DNA of 64,000 bases from Xenorhabdus beddingii (GTDB lineage Bacteria; Pseudomonadota; Gammaproteobacteria; Enterobacterales; Enterobacteriaceae), in assembly GCF_002127545.1 (NCBI RefSeq), contig NZ_MUBK01000011.1, forward strand, positions 57,946-121,945, given 5' to 3'. A program made the position numbers and the translations under genes. Below, piece by piece: positions 23,855 to 35,194 of the stretch (position 1 is its first letter; each line of letters opens with the position of its first letter). Under the pieces are notes generated by a model. The model saw only the letters and a list, made by a program, of their open reading frames with translations, searched no databases and was not told the DNA's origin.

Positions 23855-26602
23855 ATGCCTGAGATTATAAATAATTTTGGCTATCTCACTCAATATTGGG
23901 GCAAGGCCAAAAAAAATCCCTATTCCGACGAAGATTACCATCTTCTGGCTTATCACTGTCTGGATGTTGCCGCAGTAGGCCAATTATTATTGGCTCCGCA
24001 CAAAAAAATCACCCAGGATTTGGCCGATTTTTTGGCACTATCACCCGAATCATTGCAAAATCTGTTTTCATTCTTGCTGGTATTGCATGATATCGGCAAA
24101 TTTGCCTCGGCCTTTCAGCAATTATATTCTCCAGAGAAGACTCATCTGATTAAACCAGCCCAGCTAAGACCCTACGATTCCCGAAATTTCAGGCATGATC
24201 GGCTGGGGCTGTTTTTCTGGAAGAAGATTCGGGACGATGTCCTGTTTTCATTGGTGGGAAACAATAACCTGCAATCCAGAGAAAAAGATCTTGCTCAGGA
24301 TAGCTTGATGATTTTAATGCAGTGTATGTTAGGCCATCACGGTAAACCGATTGATGATACTCGTGAGAGAGATGTTATTGATTTTACCGAGAAAAAAAAT
24401 GTTGATGATGCAACGGCATTCACCCATGACCTGCTCAAACTTTTTCAACCCCGCCTTCCACTGGAAAAATTACTGTCAAAAGAGTGGCAGCACAACCTGA
24501 AACAGGTGAGCTGGCAACTTGTCGGTATTGTCGTGCTGGCGGATTGGATAGGTTCTGACAGTCAACATTTCCGTTATCAGACCAAGGCCCGATCACTGGC
24601 AGAATATTGGCAACTTACCCAAAAACAGGCCCAAGTTGCCCTGAATGACATCGATATCCACAACACGCCCGTGATATCCCCTTACACCTCGATCCAAGAG
24701 TATTACCACTTCTCGCCAACGCCATTGCAAAAATGGGCGGAAGACGTCCCGGTTGATGATTCCCCACAACTTTTTATTCTGGAAGATGTGACCGGCGCGG
24801 GCAAAACAGAAGCCGCCCTTGCCCTGACCCATCGCTTAATGCAAGCCGGCGCGGCGGACGGCTTCTATTTTGGCCTGCCGACCATGGCAACATCCAACGC
24901 CATGTTTGGCCGGATCGCCAAACACTACCAGAAGATGTTCGATGCCAAAAACGGCAAACTGCCCAGCATTGTTCTCGCTCACGGCGCTCGTGAGATGAAT
25001 GACCACTTTCAGGACATCATCCTGACCTCAGAACACAACGACAGTGATTACACCAGAAACGATATCACCGCAACGGCACAGTGCCATCAATGGCTGGCAG
25101 ATTCCAACAAAAAAGCCTTGCTGGCCTCCATTGGGGTGGGAACTATCGATCAGGCATTACTTGCCGTATTGCCAAGAAAGTATCAGTCACTCCGTTTAAT
25201 TGGGCTAAACCGTAAGGTCTTGATCTTCGATGAAGTACACGCCGCAGATGAGTACATGTTTGCGTTGCTGGAAAGCCTGTTAAGCCTGCACCTGCATCAA
25301 GGGGGATCGGTGATCTTGCTGACCGCCACCCTCTCCTTAAAACAGCGTCAACGGCTGGTGAATATCTGGTTGTCTGCCTGCGGAATTCCGGCACAGAAAC
25401 TGCAGGAAACCGCCTTTCCACTGGCAACTCACGTGACCTTGAATCCAGAAAGTCCGCTGATTGAAACCCCGTTGCGCAGCCGGGCGGATGTCAGCCGTAC
25501 CGTCGCGGTCAACACCGTGAACGCTCTGGATGAATGTGTGCAAATCGCCCTGAACGCCGCCAAAAATGGGCAATGTGTGGTTTGGGTTCGCAACTCCGTG
25601 GATGATGCTCTTCATGCTTTCCAACTTATTCAGTCACAAATGGATAAACCGGCAAATTGCCTGCTATTTCACAGCCGTTTTATTTTGCATGACCGAAAAG
25701 AGATCGAAAACCGGGTACTGGATATATTAGGTCAGACAAGCAACAAGGAGGATCGGCAGGGAAAAATCCTGATCACAACGCAGGTCTTTCAGGAAAGCCT
25801 TGATGCCGATACGGATGTGCTGATCTCCGATATCTGCCCCATCGATGATTTGATTCAGCGGGTTGGCCGCCTGCACCGCCATACCCGCAATACAGATGGC
25901 GAATATCAGAAAGGCATAACGGATCATCGCGCTGCCCCGACATTATATCTCCACGCGCCAGCATGGGACGATCACCCCGAAGCAGACTGGTTAAGCAAAG
26001 ATTTTCGCAACACCCAATATGTTTATCGTTCAGCCGGGCGTTTATGGCTTGGCTTGCGCGAATTACGGCGTTTGGGTGCCATTCGTATGCCTGCTGAGGC
26101 CCGAACCTTGATCGAAGCGGTTTATGGTGAAGAGGCCGATGAGCAAATCCCTGATGCCCTTAAACCGAAGGATAATGATGCGATAGCTGAAGGGCGAAGC
26201 AAGGACGCCATCGCACGGTCACAAGCCCTGCAATGGCAGCGCCATGAATATAGCAAACGCAGTGCAGGCGGTTGGTATGACGATGATCGGGATATCAGTA
26301 CCCGCTTTAGCGATATCGAAACGGTGAGCGTGCTACTCGTCAAACGAACCGAAAGCGGTGAATTGATACCGTGGGTAGAAGATGAAAAGTTTCCCGTTCA
26401 ACTCAGTACACTCAAGATCGCAAAAAACAAAGTTGCCGATAAGTTGCAGCCCATACCCGACGCCCTTTCTCGCGCGGTGGAACGATTACAGAATAAATTC
26501 AAGGCCGTCAAATACCTGCAAATCTGGCTGCCTGAGCTTGACCCACATTTTACTTATGATCCCAACATGGGATTGTATGAATCCCCTAAGCAGGAGGAGT
26601 GA
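23855..26602 (+). CDS. cas3: CRISPR-associated helicase/nuclease Cas3 (type I-E)
   Basis: 915 residues. The N-terminal HD nuclease domain has His-Asp in LLVLHDIGKFASAF (His78, Asp79) and GHHGKP (about 165). The SF2 helicase follows with Walker A VTGAGKTEAALAL (about 310-322), DEVHAADEYM (about 460), LLTATLS and the C-terminal helicase motif LIQRVGRLHRH. It is recruited to Cascade-bound DNA, then unwinds and degrades the target. All key motifs appear intact. Its stop codon overlaps the cse1 start (TGATG). Confidence 0.97.
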   Translation: MPEIINNFGYLTQYWGKAKKNPYSDEDYHLLAYHCLDVAAVGQLLLAPHKKITQDLADFLALSPESLQNLFSFLLVLHDIGKFASAFQQLYSPEKTHLIKPAQLRPYDSRNFRHDRLGLFFWKKIRDDVLFSLVGNNNLQSREKDLAQDSLMILMQCMLGHHGKPIDDTRERDVIDFTEKKNVDDATAFTHDLLKLFQPRLPLEKLLSKEWQHNLKQVSWQLVGIVVLADWIGSDSQHFRYQTKARSLAEYWQLTQKQAQVALNDIDIHNTPVISPYTSIQEYYHFSPTPLQKWAEDVPVDDSPQLFILEDVTGAGKTEAALALTHRLMQAGAADGFYFGLPTMATSNAMFGRIAKHYQKMFDAKNGKLPSIVLAHGAREMNDHFQDIILTSEHNDSDYTRNDITATAQCHQWLADSNKKALLASIGVGTIDQALLAVLPRKYQSLRLIGLNRKVLIFDEVHAADEYMFALLESLLSLHLHQGGSVILLTATLSLKQRQRLVNIWLSACGIPAQKLQETAFPLATHVTLNPESPLIETPLRSRADVSRTVAVNTVNALDECVQIALNAAKNGQCVVWVRNSVDDALHAFQLIQSQMDKPANCLLFHSRFILHDRKEIENRVLDILGQTSNKEDRQGKILITTQVFQESLDADTDVLISDICPIDDLIQRVGRLHRHTRNTDGEYQKGITDHRAAPTLYLHAPAWDDHPEADWLSKDFRNTQYVYRSAGRLWLGLRELRRLGAIRMPAEARTLIEAVYGEEADEQIPDALKPKDNDAIAEGRSKDAIARSQALQWQRHEYSKRSAGGWYDDDRDISTRFSDIETVSVLLVKRTESGELIPWVEDEKFPVQLSTLKIAKNKVADKLQPIPDALSRAVERLQNKFKAVKYLQIWLPELDPHFTYDPNMGLYESPKQEE

Positions 26603-28218
26603 TGAATCTCGTTAAAGATGCGTGGCTGATTTTTAGAATGAGAGATGGCAGTGAGGAAAAACGGCCGTTGGCGGCAATCTGCGATCCCGCCGTGATGGAT
26701 TTTGCCCTGCCACGGGCAGATTTTCAGGGAGCCGCCTATCAACTGGCGATTGGCTTGCTGCAAACCGTTTTTGCTCCCGAAGATAAGTATGAATGGCAGG
26801 ATTTTTATGAACAAGCCCCTAAGCAGGCAGATTTACAAACCCAGTTTAATCTCGTGGAACATGCCTTTAATCTGACCGGCGATGGTCCGCTGTTTATGCA
26901 GGACTTTGATCCTCTGGATGGCGCAAAATTGACGGAGATTTCCGGTTTACTGATCGAAGCGCCGGGTGCCAATACACTCAAGCTGAATACCGACCACTTT
27001 ATTAAACGTGGTCAATGTAACGTTATCTCCCCCGAAATGGCCGCCATCGCCCTATTTACCTTACAGATCAATGCCCCTGCCGGCGGAGTCGGGCATCGGG
27101 TCGGGCTACGGGGAGGTGGCCCGCTGACAACCTTAATTCAGCCGCAAAAATTGGACGCATCGTTATGGCAAAAACTTTGGTTCAATGTCATTAATCGGGA
27201 GCGAGGATCTTACTCGAATCCCGACCTTAACAGCCCGGCTATTTTTCCGTGGCTGGGCAAAACCCATACCAGCCAAAAAGCAGGTACGGAAATCTATGCG
27301 CACAATGTGCATGAACTGCATAGGTATTGGGCGATGCCACGGCGGATACGTCTGGAAATAGACGATCAACCCGCCATTTGCCAATTGACGGGGCAAGCCA
27401 CCAACCAGTCTGTTTCGGGTTATCGCAGCCAAAACTATGGCAACAATTATGCGGGTACCTGGCACCACCCTTTAACCCCCTATCGGTGGAATCCGAAAAA
27501 AACGCATGAAGTGCACCTTTCCGTCAAAGGGCAACCCGGCGGTATCACCTACAAGATCTGGGATAGCCTGACATTTTCTGATGATAAAGAGGGTCAACGA
27601 GCCGCGCAGGTTGTCGACCATTTTGACCAGCTCAGTGATCATTTTACGGATAAACAGGGCACCACTCCCCGATTATGGATTTTTGGCTATGATATGGACA
27701 ACATGAAAGCCCGTGGTTGGTATTCCACCACGCTTCCGCTGTTTTCCCTGCCGATTGATAAAAAAGAGGCCATTTTCCGGCGGGTTAAAACATTACAAAA
27801 CCTCTCCGCTTATGCATTGACCCAATGTCGCACCCAAATCAAAAGCGCATGGTTCAACCGCCCGAATGATCGCAAAGGCGATATGTCATTTATCGATGCG
27901 GCTTTCTATCAACGCACCCAAGCCGCCTTCTTCAGGGCGGTACAGCAGATTGTCAGCAGCCAGCACGAAGCGTCTTCTTTATCGACCAAAGACGCTCAAA
28001 CCTGGCTCTACCAACTCAGAAATACCTGCTTTGATCTGTTTGATGAGTGTGTGCTGTCAGAAGAGATGGACCCCAAACATCTGCCTAAAAAAATCGAAGC
28101 CCGGCAAATTCTGACCAGGTGGCTGATGGGCGGCAAAGATGTCAAGTCATTTATGACAGAGCACAAAATAGAAACCCAATCATCCAAGAACAAAAAGAAG
28201 GAGGCGAACCATGAATAA
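26602..28218 (+). CDS. casA: Cascade large subunit Cse1/Cas8e (CasA)
   Basis: 538 residues from ATG 26602, preceded by AGGAGG; a GTG at 26599 is also in frame. It has the family's N-terminal FNLVKDAWL-like opening (MNLVKDAWLIFRM), AHNVHELHRYWAMPRRIRLE and a C-terminal four-helix bundle. Cse1 recognises the PAM and recruits Cas3. It follows cas3 with a 1-bp overlap and overlaps cse2 by 8 bp, the standard I-E order. Confidence 0.95.
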   Translation: MNLVKDAWLIFRMRDGSEEKRPLAAICDPAVMDFALPRADFQGAAYQLAIGLLQTVFAPEDKYEWQDFYEQAPKQADLQTQFNLVEHAFNLTGDGPLFMQDFDPLDGAKLTEISGLLIEAPGANTLKLNTDHFIKRGQCNVISPEMAAIALFTLQINAPAGGVGHRVGLRGGGPLTTLIQPQKLDASLWQKLWFNVINRERGSYSNPDLNSPAIFPWLGKTHTSQKAGTEIYAHNVHELHRYWAMPRRIRLEIDDQPAICQLTGQATNQSVSGYRSQNYGNNYAGTWHHPLTPYRWNPKKTHEVHLSVKGQPGGITYKIWDSLTFSDDKEGQRAAQVVDHFDQLSDHFTDKQGTTPRLWIFGYDMDNMKARGWYSTTLPLFSLPIDKKEAIFRRVKTLQNLSAYALTQCRTQIKSAWFNRPNDRKGDMSFIDAAFYQRTQAAFFRAVQQIVSSQHEASSLSTKDAQTWLYQLRNTCFDLFDECVLSEEMDPKHLPKKIEARQILTRWLMGGKDVKSFMTEHKIETQSSKNKKKEANHE

Positions 28219-28762
28219 CCTGAGCGAAAGCCGCTTAATGCGTTGGTGGGAAAGTATGTTTTTATCCGCTGCGGAATTGAAGGAAAAAGAGATTTTCCCC
28301 GCGCCGACGCTCTATAAAGCCGAATTAAAGCGTTGTCAGGATATTGACTCAGTGAGGTTAGCCGAAGGTTTTCGGGCACTGTGGTTTATTTTGCCGGAAG
28401 AGATCACCGAAGCAGCGGAACATAAGACCATGACCCTTTGGGCAATGATTGCCGCCACTCTCGTGTATGTAAAAACCAACACCCCAACCAATCTGGCAAC
28501 CGCCGCAGGCACCAAAACCGACAATGACAAACCGGTTGTCAGCCCCCATCGCTTCGCCCAATTGCAGGCAGCCAAAACTCCCGAAGAATTCATTATTCGC
28601 TTACGGCGTATTTTACAACAACTGAAAGGCGAGGTTTCCGTGTTATCCCTTGCCAAAGATATTGAGCAATGGATGCAGGAATACCACCAGCCAAGGCCAC
28701 GTCGAGCCAACAAACGCCTGATTGTGCAATGGACGATGGATTACTACAAAGCAGCTAAATAA
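28211..28762 (+). CDS. casB: Cascade small subunit Cse2/Cas11 (CasB)
   Basis: 183 residues, mostly alpha-helical, opening MNNLSESRLMRWWESMFLSAAELKEKEIF with a C-terminal RLIVQWTMDYYKAAK. The size and place between cse1 and cas7 fit CasB, which forms the inner dimer of Cascade and stabilises the R-loop. Its last codons and stop are copied in tandem directly downstream (28750-28779). Confidence 0.94.
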   Translation: MNNLSESRLMRWWESMFLSAAELKEKEIFPAPTLYKAELKRCQDIDSVRLAEGFRALWFILPEEITEAAEHKTMTLWAMIAATLVYVKTNTPTNLATAAGTKTDNDKPVVSPHRFAQLQAAKTPEEFIIRLRRILQQLKGEVSVLSLAKDIEQWMQEYHQPRPRRANKRLIVQWTMDYYKAAK

Positions 28763-28779
28763 CAAGCAGCTAAATAACC
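28750..28779 (+). repeat. 15-bp tandem duplication over the cse2 stop codon
   Basis: AGCAGCTAAATAACA (28750-28764) is followed by AGCAGCTAAATAACC (28765-28779), 14 of 15 identical. The copy repeats the codons for Ala-Lys-stop in the same frame. Confidence 0.85.
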
Positions 28780-28818
28780 TTTTATCTTGTATGACGTTTA
28801 AACTATAAGGAATTCCCA

Positions 28819-29856
28819 ATGAGCCAATTTATTCAGCTACATCTGTTAACTTCCTATCCACCTGCCAACCTGAACCGTGACGATCTTGGGCGTCCCAAAA
28901 CGGCCAAAATGGGCGGTTTCGAACGATTAAGGATCAGCTCCCAGAGTTTGAAGCGCCATTGGCGGATCTCTGACCTGTTTCAGGGATCCCTGTCAGATCA
29001 TCTTGGTTTTCGTACCAAACGTTTTGGCTTTCAGGTTTATCTCCACCTGCTGAATGGGGGCATTAAAGAGAAACAAGCCACCGCATGGGCTGTCGCTATT
29101 GCAAACGTATTTGGCAAAAATAAAAAAGATGAGCCACTGGAAATTGAACAACTGGCCCATATCAGCCCGGCCGAAAAAGAGGCGACTTTTGCGTTGGCGG
29201 ACAAACTGATTGCAGAAAATCGGGCACCCACCGAAGCCGAGTTGCAACTACTGAGCACAGAAAAAACCGCCGTCGACATTGCGCTGTTTGGCCGTATGCT
29301 GGCTTCCAGCCCAGCCTACAGCGTCGAAGCTGCCTGTCAGGTTGCCCATGCCATCAGCGTTCACAGTGTTATCGTGGAAGATGATTACTTTACCGCCGTA
29401 GACGATCTCAATAACGGTAAAAGTGATTCAGGTTCAGCCCATATTGGCGAAACCGGCTTTGCGGCTGCCCTGTTCTACAGCTATATCTGTATCAATAAAT
29501 CTTTGCTGATCGAAAATATGGCAGGTAATGAAACACTGGCGAATAAAGCCATTGCCGCCCTGACAGAAGCCGCCGTTAAAGTCGCGCCATCCGGCAAACA
29601 AAACAGCTTCGGTTCCCGTGCCTATGCCAGTTATGTGTTGGCGGAAAAAGGTGAATATCAACCCCGCTCCCTGTCCGTCGCTTTTTTAAGGCCCGTTGAT
29701 GATGAAGATCAGGCAGCCGACGCCATCTCAGCATTGGAAAAACAAGTTAAAAACTTCGATAACGTTTATGGCGCTTGCGCTGACACGCGCTATAGCATCA
29801 ATGCTGTGACGGGTGAAGGTCGTTTTGCTGAGTTGGTTCAGTTCGTCACCGAGTAA
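28819..29856 (+). CDS. casC: Cascade backbone subunit Cas7e (Cse4/CasC)
   Basis: 345 residues opening MSQFIQLHLLTSYPPANLNRDDLGRPKTAKMGG FERLRISSQSLKR-type sequence, the RAMP-like Cas7e start with its RNA-binding residues. GSRAYASYVLAEKG lies near the middle of the C-terminal half. Six copies bind the crRNA spacer in Cascade. AAGGA precedes the ATG. Confidence 0.95.
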   Translation: MSQFIQLHLLTSYPPANLNRDDLGRPKTAKMGGFERLRISSQSLKRHWRISDLFQGSLSDHLGFRTKRFGFQVYLHLLNGGIKEKQATAWAVAIANVFGKNKKDEPLEIEQLAHISPAEKEATFALADKLIAENRAPTEAELQLLSTEKTAVDIALFGRMLASSPAYSVEAACQVAHAISVHSVIVEDDYFTAVDDLNNGKSDSGSAHIGETGFAAALFYSYICINKSLLIENMAGNETLANKAIAALTEAAVKVAPSGKQNSFGSRAYASYVLAEKGEYQPRSLSVAFLRPVDDEDQAADAISALEKQVKNFDNVYGACADTRYSINAVTGEGRFAELVQFVTE

Positions 29857-29869
29857 AAAGGGGACCAAT

Positions 29870-30631
29870 ATGAAGACTTATCTGGTCTTTCGCTTATACG
29901 GTGTACTCGCCAGTTGGGGGGTGGAAGCCGTCGGTGAAAGCCGCCCGACCGGCATTTGTCCGACCCGTTCGGCTATTTTAGGACTCTTGGGCGCCGCGCT
30001 GGGTATCCGGCGTGATGATGAAACACAGCTTGCCGCGTTGCAACAAAGTGTCAAGGTCGCCATCAAACAGATCGTTCCCGGTTCATTGATGCGGGATTAT
30101 CATACTGCTCAGGTTCCCTCTCAAGAGAAAAAACAGACTCACCTGACTCGCCAAAGTGAGTTAAGTGATAAATTTAAATTGAACACGGTCCTGTCTTCAC
30201 GGGATTACCGCACCGATGGCCTGTGGATTATCGCCATTTCCTTGACCGAACAGGCCGGTTTCACCCTTCCTGCCTTGCAGGATGCGCTACTGAAACCCGT
30301 CTTTACGCTCAGTCTTGGGCGAAAATCCTGCCCTCTGGCGCTGCCGATGATGCCGCAATTGGCAGAATTTCCGTCATTAAAAACCGCGCTGGATATCCCT
30401 TTTCCTCCCTTAACACAATCAGAAAAAGCCGATCGCTATCTGTTGAGCAGTTATGACTATAACGTAGTGAGCTATTTCTGGGAGGGGGATAAAGACGAGA
30501 TCGATATTGCTGATACCCCCATACTGACCAGCCAGCCCTGGGATGAACCGCTATCACGTCGCCGCTGGCAGTTTACGCAACGCACGATGCACCAGATATC
30601 GATAATGGAGGGAACACATGTATCTGTCTAA
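29870..30631 (+). CDS. casD: Cascade subunit Cas5e (CasD)
   Basis: 253 residues from ATG 29870 (MKTYLVFRLYGVLASWGVEAVGESRPTG), with AAGGGG upstream. A longer frame from 29813 overlaps cas7 and lacks a ribosome binding site. Typical Cas5 features are the N-terminal ferredoxin-like strand with LASWG, GLLGAALGIRRDDE, and DYHTAQVPS. Cas5e caps the 5' handle of the crRNA. It overlaps cas6e by 14 bp. Confidence 0.94.
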   Translation: MKTYLVFRLYGVLASWGVEAVGESRPTGICPTRSAILGLLGAALGIRRDDETQLAALQQSVKVAIKQIVPGSLMRDYHTAQVPSQEKKQTHLTRQSELSDKFKLNTVLSSRDYRTDGLWIIAISLTEQAGFTLPALQDALLKPVFTLSLGRKSCPLALPMMPQLAEFPSLKTALDIPFPPLTQSEKADRYLLSSYDYNVVSYFWEGDKDEIDIADTPILTSQPWDEPLSRRRWQFTQRTMHQISIMEGTHVSV

Positions 30632-31292
30632 AGTCACCTTGCGGCCTTCTGTTTATCCTATCCAGGCCCCGTCACGACAGACGAAAAATGATGTTTATTC
30701 TTCCCACCAACTCTTGTGGCAACTGTTTACCGAGCAGGAAGAGCGCAATTTCCTCTTCAGGGAAGAGCAGAACTTAAATGGCCGGCCTGAGTTTTGGGTG
30801 CTATCCACGACCCCACCGATCGTCCATTCTTCACGGTTTCAGGTTCAGACCAAACCTTTTGCCCCCCAGTTACATCACGGTCAAAAACTGATGTTCAAAC
30901 TCCGCGTGAATCCAACGGTCTGCGTCACGGATAAAGAGACTCGCAAACAGCAACGCCATGACGTTTTGATGAATGCCAAGCGTCAGGCACAGGATGCCGG
31001 CATTGACCCTGATAAAATTGAATCCTTGATGACACAAGCCGCCCAAGCATGGATACAGGATGAGAAACGGCTGGCTAATTGGGGTATCCGCTTTGATTTC
31101 GCTCCGGATATTGAACGCTATACCCAACATCGCAGCTTCAAAGCCTCTGGGCAAAAAGTGTCATTTTCCAGCGTAGATTTTCAGGGTGTACTCACTTTGT
31201 CAGACAGCGAGCTTTTCCTTGAGCAGTACCGCCAAGGATTTGGCCGGGCAAAATCCTTGGGTTGTGGGCTGATGCTGATAAGGGCACTGTAA
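30618..31292 (+). CDS. casE: crRNA-processing endonuclease Cas6e (CasE)
   Basis: 224 residues. It opens MYLSKVTLRPS, with the probable catalytic His in YSSHQLLWQLF (about His31) and the C-terminal glycine-rich loop GFGRAKSLGCGLMLI. It cuts pre-crRNA at the base of the 7-bp repeat hairpin and stays on the 3' end. The repeats of arrays A and C differ only in the 2-nt loop, so one Cas6e should process both. Confidence 0.95.
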   Translation: MYLSKVTLRPSVYPIQAPSRQTKNDVYSSHQLLWQLFTEQEERNFLFREEQNLNGRPEFWVLSTTPPIVHSSRFQVQTKPFAPQLHHGQKLMFKLRVNPTVCVTDKETRKQQRHDVLMNAKRQAQDAGIDPDKIESLMTQAAQAWIQDEKRLANWGIRFDFAPDIERYTQHRSFKASGQKVSFSSVDFQGVLTLSDSELFLEQYRQGFGRAKSLGCGLMLIRAL

Positions 31293-31322
31293 CGTACAGG
31301 TATAGCAACGTAAAGGTATAGT
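31291..31322 (+). repeat. 16-bp tandem duplication over the cas6e stop and cas1 ribosome binding site
   Basis: AACGTACAGGTATAGC (31291-31306) is followed by AACGTAAAGGTATAGT (31307-31322), 14 of 16 identical. The first copy overlaps the cas6e stop. The second supplies AAAGG, 7 nt before the cas1 ATG. Confidence 0.8.
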
Positions 31323-31323
31323 C

Positions 31324-32540
<1,217 letters not shown>

Positions 32541-32561
32541 TTTGGGGAATTAAAAGGCGCT

Positions 32562-32622
32562 AAAAAATGGTAGAATTTTTTCACTCTAAAAATAGGTTAT
32601 AAAACAGAGGGATAAAATTAGA
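32562..32622 (+). promoter_or_regulatory. Leader of CRISPR array C
   Basis: 61 nt, about 54 of 61 identical to the array A leader in its transcribed orientation. It begins directly after cas2. Confidence 0.85.
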
Positions 32623-32896
32623 GTGTTCCCCGTAGGTACGGGGATAAACCGGTATATTTCTTAGGAACATTCCTCATGGATTAGTGTTCCCCGTAGGTAC
32701 GGGGATAAACCGTTGTCGCCCGAATTGTCTCATTCCACGTTCCCGTGTTCCCCGTAGGTACGGGGATAAACCGTCAGGGCTAAAAGCAGCGCCGGCGACA
32801 AAGGCGTGTTCCCCGTAGGTACGGGGATAAACCGTTACTTGCTGTAGATTGGGAATGATCAGCATCCGTGTCCCCCGTACCTACGGGGATAACCCC
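32623..32896 (+). CRISPR. CRISPR array C, type I-E, 5 repeats and 4 spacers
   Basis: Repeats start at 32623, 32684, 32745, 32806 and 32868. Spacers are 32, 32, 32 and 33 nt. The first four repeats have the loop GTAGGTAC (GG loop), in contrast to GTACCTAC (CC loop) in array A. The fifth, degenerate repeat (GTGTCCCCCG... ATAACCCC) has the CC loop. Transcription is plus, from the leader after cas2. The short length suggests little recent acquisition or past deletion. Confidence 0.97.
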
Positions 32897-33053
32897 TATC
32901 TAAACGAACGAATATTTTAAATTTTGCGATATCCCGCCTACCAGCATAATTCGTTAATGATTGTCAAAAATACCTATGATAATCTACGCCGCTCCCGCTA
33001 TCAATTGTTTGTTTTATAGACAATTAAATATAAAAACAGGAAGCTGTTTACTT

Positions 33054-34043
33054 ATGAACTTAACTAACACCAGCAAATTGTTAGCCGCTACTCTGTGTCT
33101 TGCGACCTCGTATAGCCATGCAGAGAGTGAGCGTCCACTTTTCTCATTAACCATGTCAGAATCTGGCGTTCCGCAAACAAATAGTGACGGTAGTTTATCC
33201 CGTACTACCACGTCTGAATCTCGTATTCTGCCCATTTGGGGGGATGCCGCACGAGCAAAAGGCTATGACCTGCCTGAACCATTTGGTGCGAGTTATAGTT
33301 ATATGAATATGCGTCAGAATATTGTCGTGGATAGCATTAAATTCAAATTCACTAATCCAAAGTTTCACCCTTGGGAAAAAGGGACTGTTGTTAATGCAGG
33401 TGATACCCGAGAGAAAAGCGAAACCCATATGCTTAAATTGGATTCCTGGCTCTTACCTTTTTTGAACGTCTATGGTGTTTATGGAAAAACCAAAGGTACT
33501 TCAAGAACTAACCTTGATAGTATTTACTTTATAAATATGGATGACCCCGCGTGGGAGAATCTTCCTTTTGAATTGAACTTTAAAGGAAAAACGTTTGGTG
33601 GCGGTGCAACCTTTGCGGGTGGCTACAACCAATTTTTTGCTACATTAGATGCTAATTATACCCGTACCAACCTTGATATCTTGGATGGGGATATTAGTGC
33701 CTTAGTTATCACTCCGCGAATTGGCTATGAGTTTATTTTTGAACCATTATTTACGGGTCAAAGAAATACAAAAGTGCAAATTTGGGTTGGTGCTATGTAT
33801 CAAGATATTACCCAACGTTTTAAAGGAGATGTCAGCGGGCTAGATTTACCCCCTGAACTTTCATTATTTGAAATGATCAAAAGCCAAACAGACATCAAAT
33901 TCGACGTCAAACAACATCTTGCCCATAAATGGAACAATACTGCGGGCGTTCGTGTCGAAGTCACCCGTAATTTCAATATCCTGTCAGAAGTCGGCTTCGG
34001 CAACAGAAATAGCTTCTTTATTTCCGGTGAGTTCCGTTTTTAA
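33054..34043 (+). CDS. Outer-membrane beta-barrel protein, unknown function
   Basis: 329 residues from ATG 33054 (MNLTNTSKLLAATLCLATSYSHA|ES), whose signal peptide decides the start; the frame continues upstream to 32961 without support. The mature protein alternates amphipathic strands and ends SFFISGEFRF, with the terminal Phe usual for outer-membrane barrels. It is the first of three overlapping genes (TAATG at 34043) with an Omp85-type barrel and a lipoprotein. I do not recognise the specific family; it may be a transport or secretion component. Confidence 0.75.
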   Translation: MNLTNTSKLLAATLCLATSYSHAESERPLFSLTMSESGVPQTNSDGSLSRTTTSESRILPIWGDAARAKGYDLPEPFGASYSYMNMRQNIVVDSIKFKFTNPKFHPWEKGTVVNAGDTREKSETHMLKLDSWLLPFLNVYGVYGKTKGTSRTNLDSIYFINMDDPAWENLPFELNFKGKTFGGGATFAGGYNQFFATLDANYTRTNLDILDGDISALVITPRIGYEFIFEPLFTGQRNTKVQIWVGAMYQDITQRFKGDVSGLDLPPELSLFEMIKSQTDIKFDVKQHLAHKWNNTAGVRVEVTRNFNILSEVGFGNRNSFFISGEFRF

Positions 34044-35194
34044 TGTTTAGTCTGGCAACACTCAAAAGGCGGGTGATTTTCAGCCTGCTTATATTTACCA
34101 CCGCAACCGCACACGCAGATATTCTGCCTGATCGACAAGAAATTGATGGTTGGTTAAACGCATTAGGTGGCAGCAACCATTTTGATGCCAGCAAGAAAAT
34201 TGACTGGGGCGTATTGCCCGGCCCTTTCTACACCCCTGAAATGGGCGTGGGGATTGGGGTTGCCGTCGTTGGTTTGTATCGCCCTGACCGCTCAGACCAT
34301 ACCAGTCAGACTTCCTCGCTGGGACTCAGTGGTTTTGGGTCATCTACCGGCGCATTTGGCCTGAATTTTACCAATTACAATTTTCTCGCCCGTGACCAAT
34401 GGCGGTTATTTGTTTCCGGTACGTTGAATAACACCCCGACTTACTATTGGGGCAAAGGCTATCACGCCGGTAAGCATAACAGTCATAAAGAGAAGTACCA
34501 TTCGCAGGAATTTGATATACGTCCCCGTTTTCTTTATCGCGTCACTGACGCCACCTATATGGGACTGGGCGGGAATTTCTCATCCGTCAATGCCAGTGAT
34601 CCCGATATTGGCGCGAAACGGTATTTTCAACAATCCGTCGGCGGTCGTTCCGTGGTGAGTTCTGGTGTCAGTGCCTATTTCAGTTATGACACGCGGGATT
34701 TTTTGCCCAATGCGCAGCATGGGCGAACTTTTGAGATTGTTTATACCTATTTTTCCCCAGAGTTAGGAAGCGATCATCGTTTTCACACTACCCAATTCCA
34801 GTTTTCAACCTATCACCGATTATCTGAAAAAACCGTTTTGGCTTTTGATAACTATGTCCGTCTCAGCGCAGGTGATGTACCGTGGAACCAGCTATCACTG
34901 CTCGGTAATGGTCAGCGGATGCGCGGGTACTATGAAGGGCGTTATCGTGACAACAATATCTTCACGACACAATTGGAGTTAAGGCACAAACTTGACTGGC
35001 GCCACGGGGTTGTCGGCTGGATAGGCACGGGGACATTAGGAGAGACGCCTTCCCGATTGGGCACCACACATTGGCTGCTTTCCGTGGGGGTTGGCTATCG
35101 TTTTGAGTTTAAGCCACGCATGAATGTCAGATTAGATTTTGGTGTTGGTAAAGGCAGTACCGGGTTCTACTTTCAGGTTGGGGAAGCGTTTTGA
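34043..35194 (+). CDS. BamA/TamA-type (Omp85 C-terminal) barrel without POTRA domains
   Basis: 383 residues. A signal peptide ends near TAHA, followed by a short linker with no room for POTRA repeats, then a 16-strand-type barrel. The loop-6-like motif QRMRGYYEGRYRDNNIFTTQLELR (about 291-314) resembles the R-G-F/Y motif of Omp85 proteins. The C-terminus is STGFYFQVGEAF. POTRA-less members include surface-antigen-like proteins and patatin-type barrels. It is coupled by overlap to both neighbours. Confidence 0.78.
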   Translation: MFSLATLKRRVIFSLLIFTTATAHADILPDRQEIDGWLNALGGSNHFDASKKIDWGVLPGPFYTPEMGVGIGVAVVGLYRPDRSDHTSQTSSLGLSGFGSSTGAFGLNFTNYNFLARDQWRLFVSGTLNNTPTYYWGKGYHAGKHNSHKEKYHSQEFDIRPRFLYRVTDATYMGLGGNFSSVNASDPDIGAKRYFQQSVGGRSVVSSGVSAYFSYDTRDFLPNAQHGRTFEIVYTYFSPELGSDHRFHTTQFQFSTYHRLSEKTVLAFDNYVRLSAGDVPWNQLSLLGNGQRMRGYYEGRYRDNNIFTTQLELRHKLDWRHGVVGWIGTGTLGETPSRLGTTHWLLSVGVGYRFEFKPRMNVRLDFGVGKGSTGFYFQVGEAF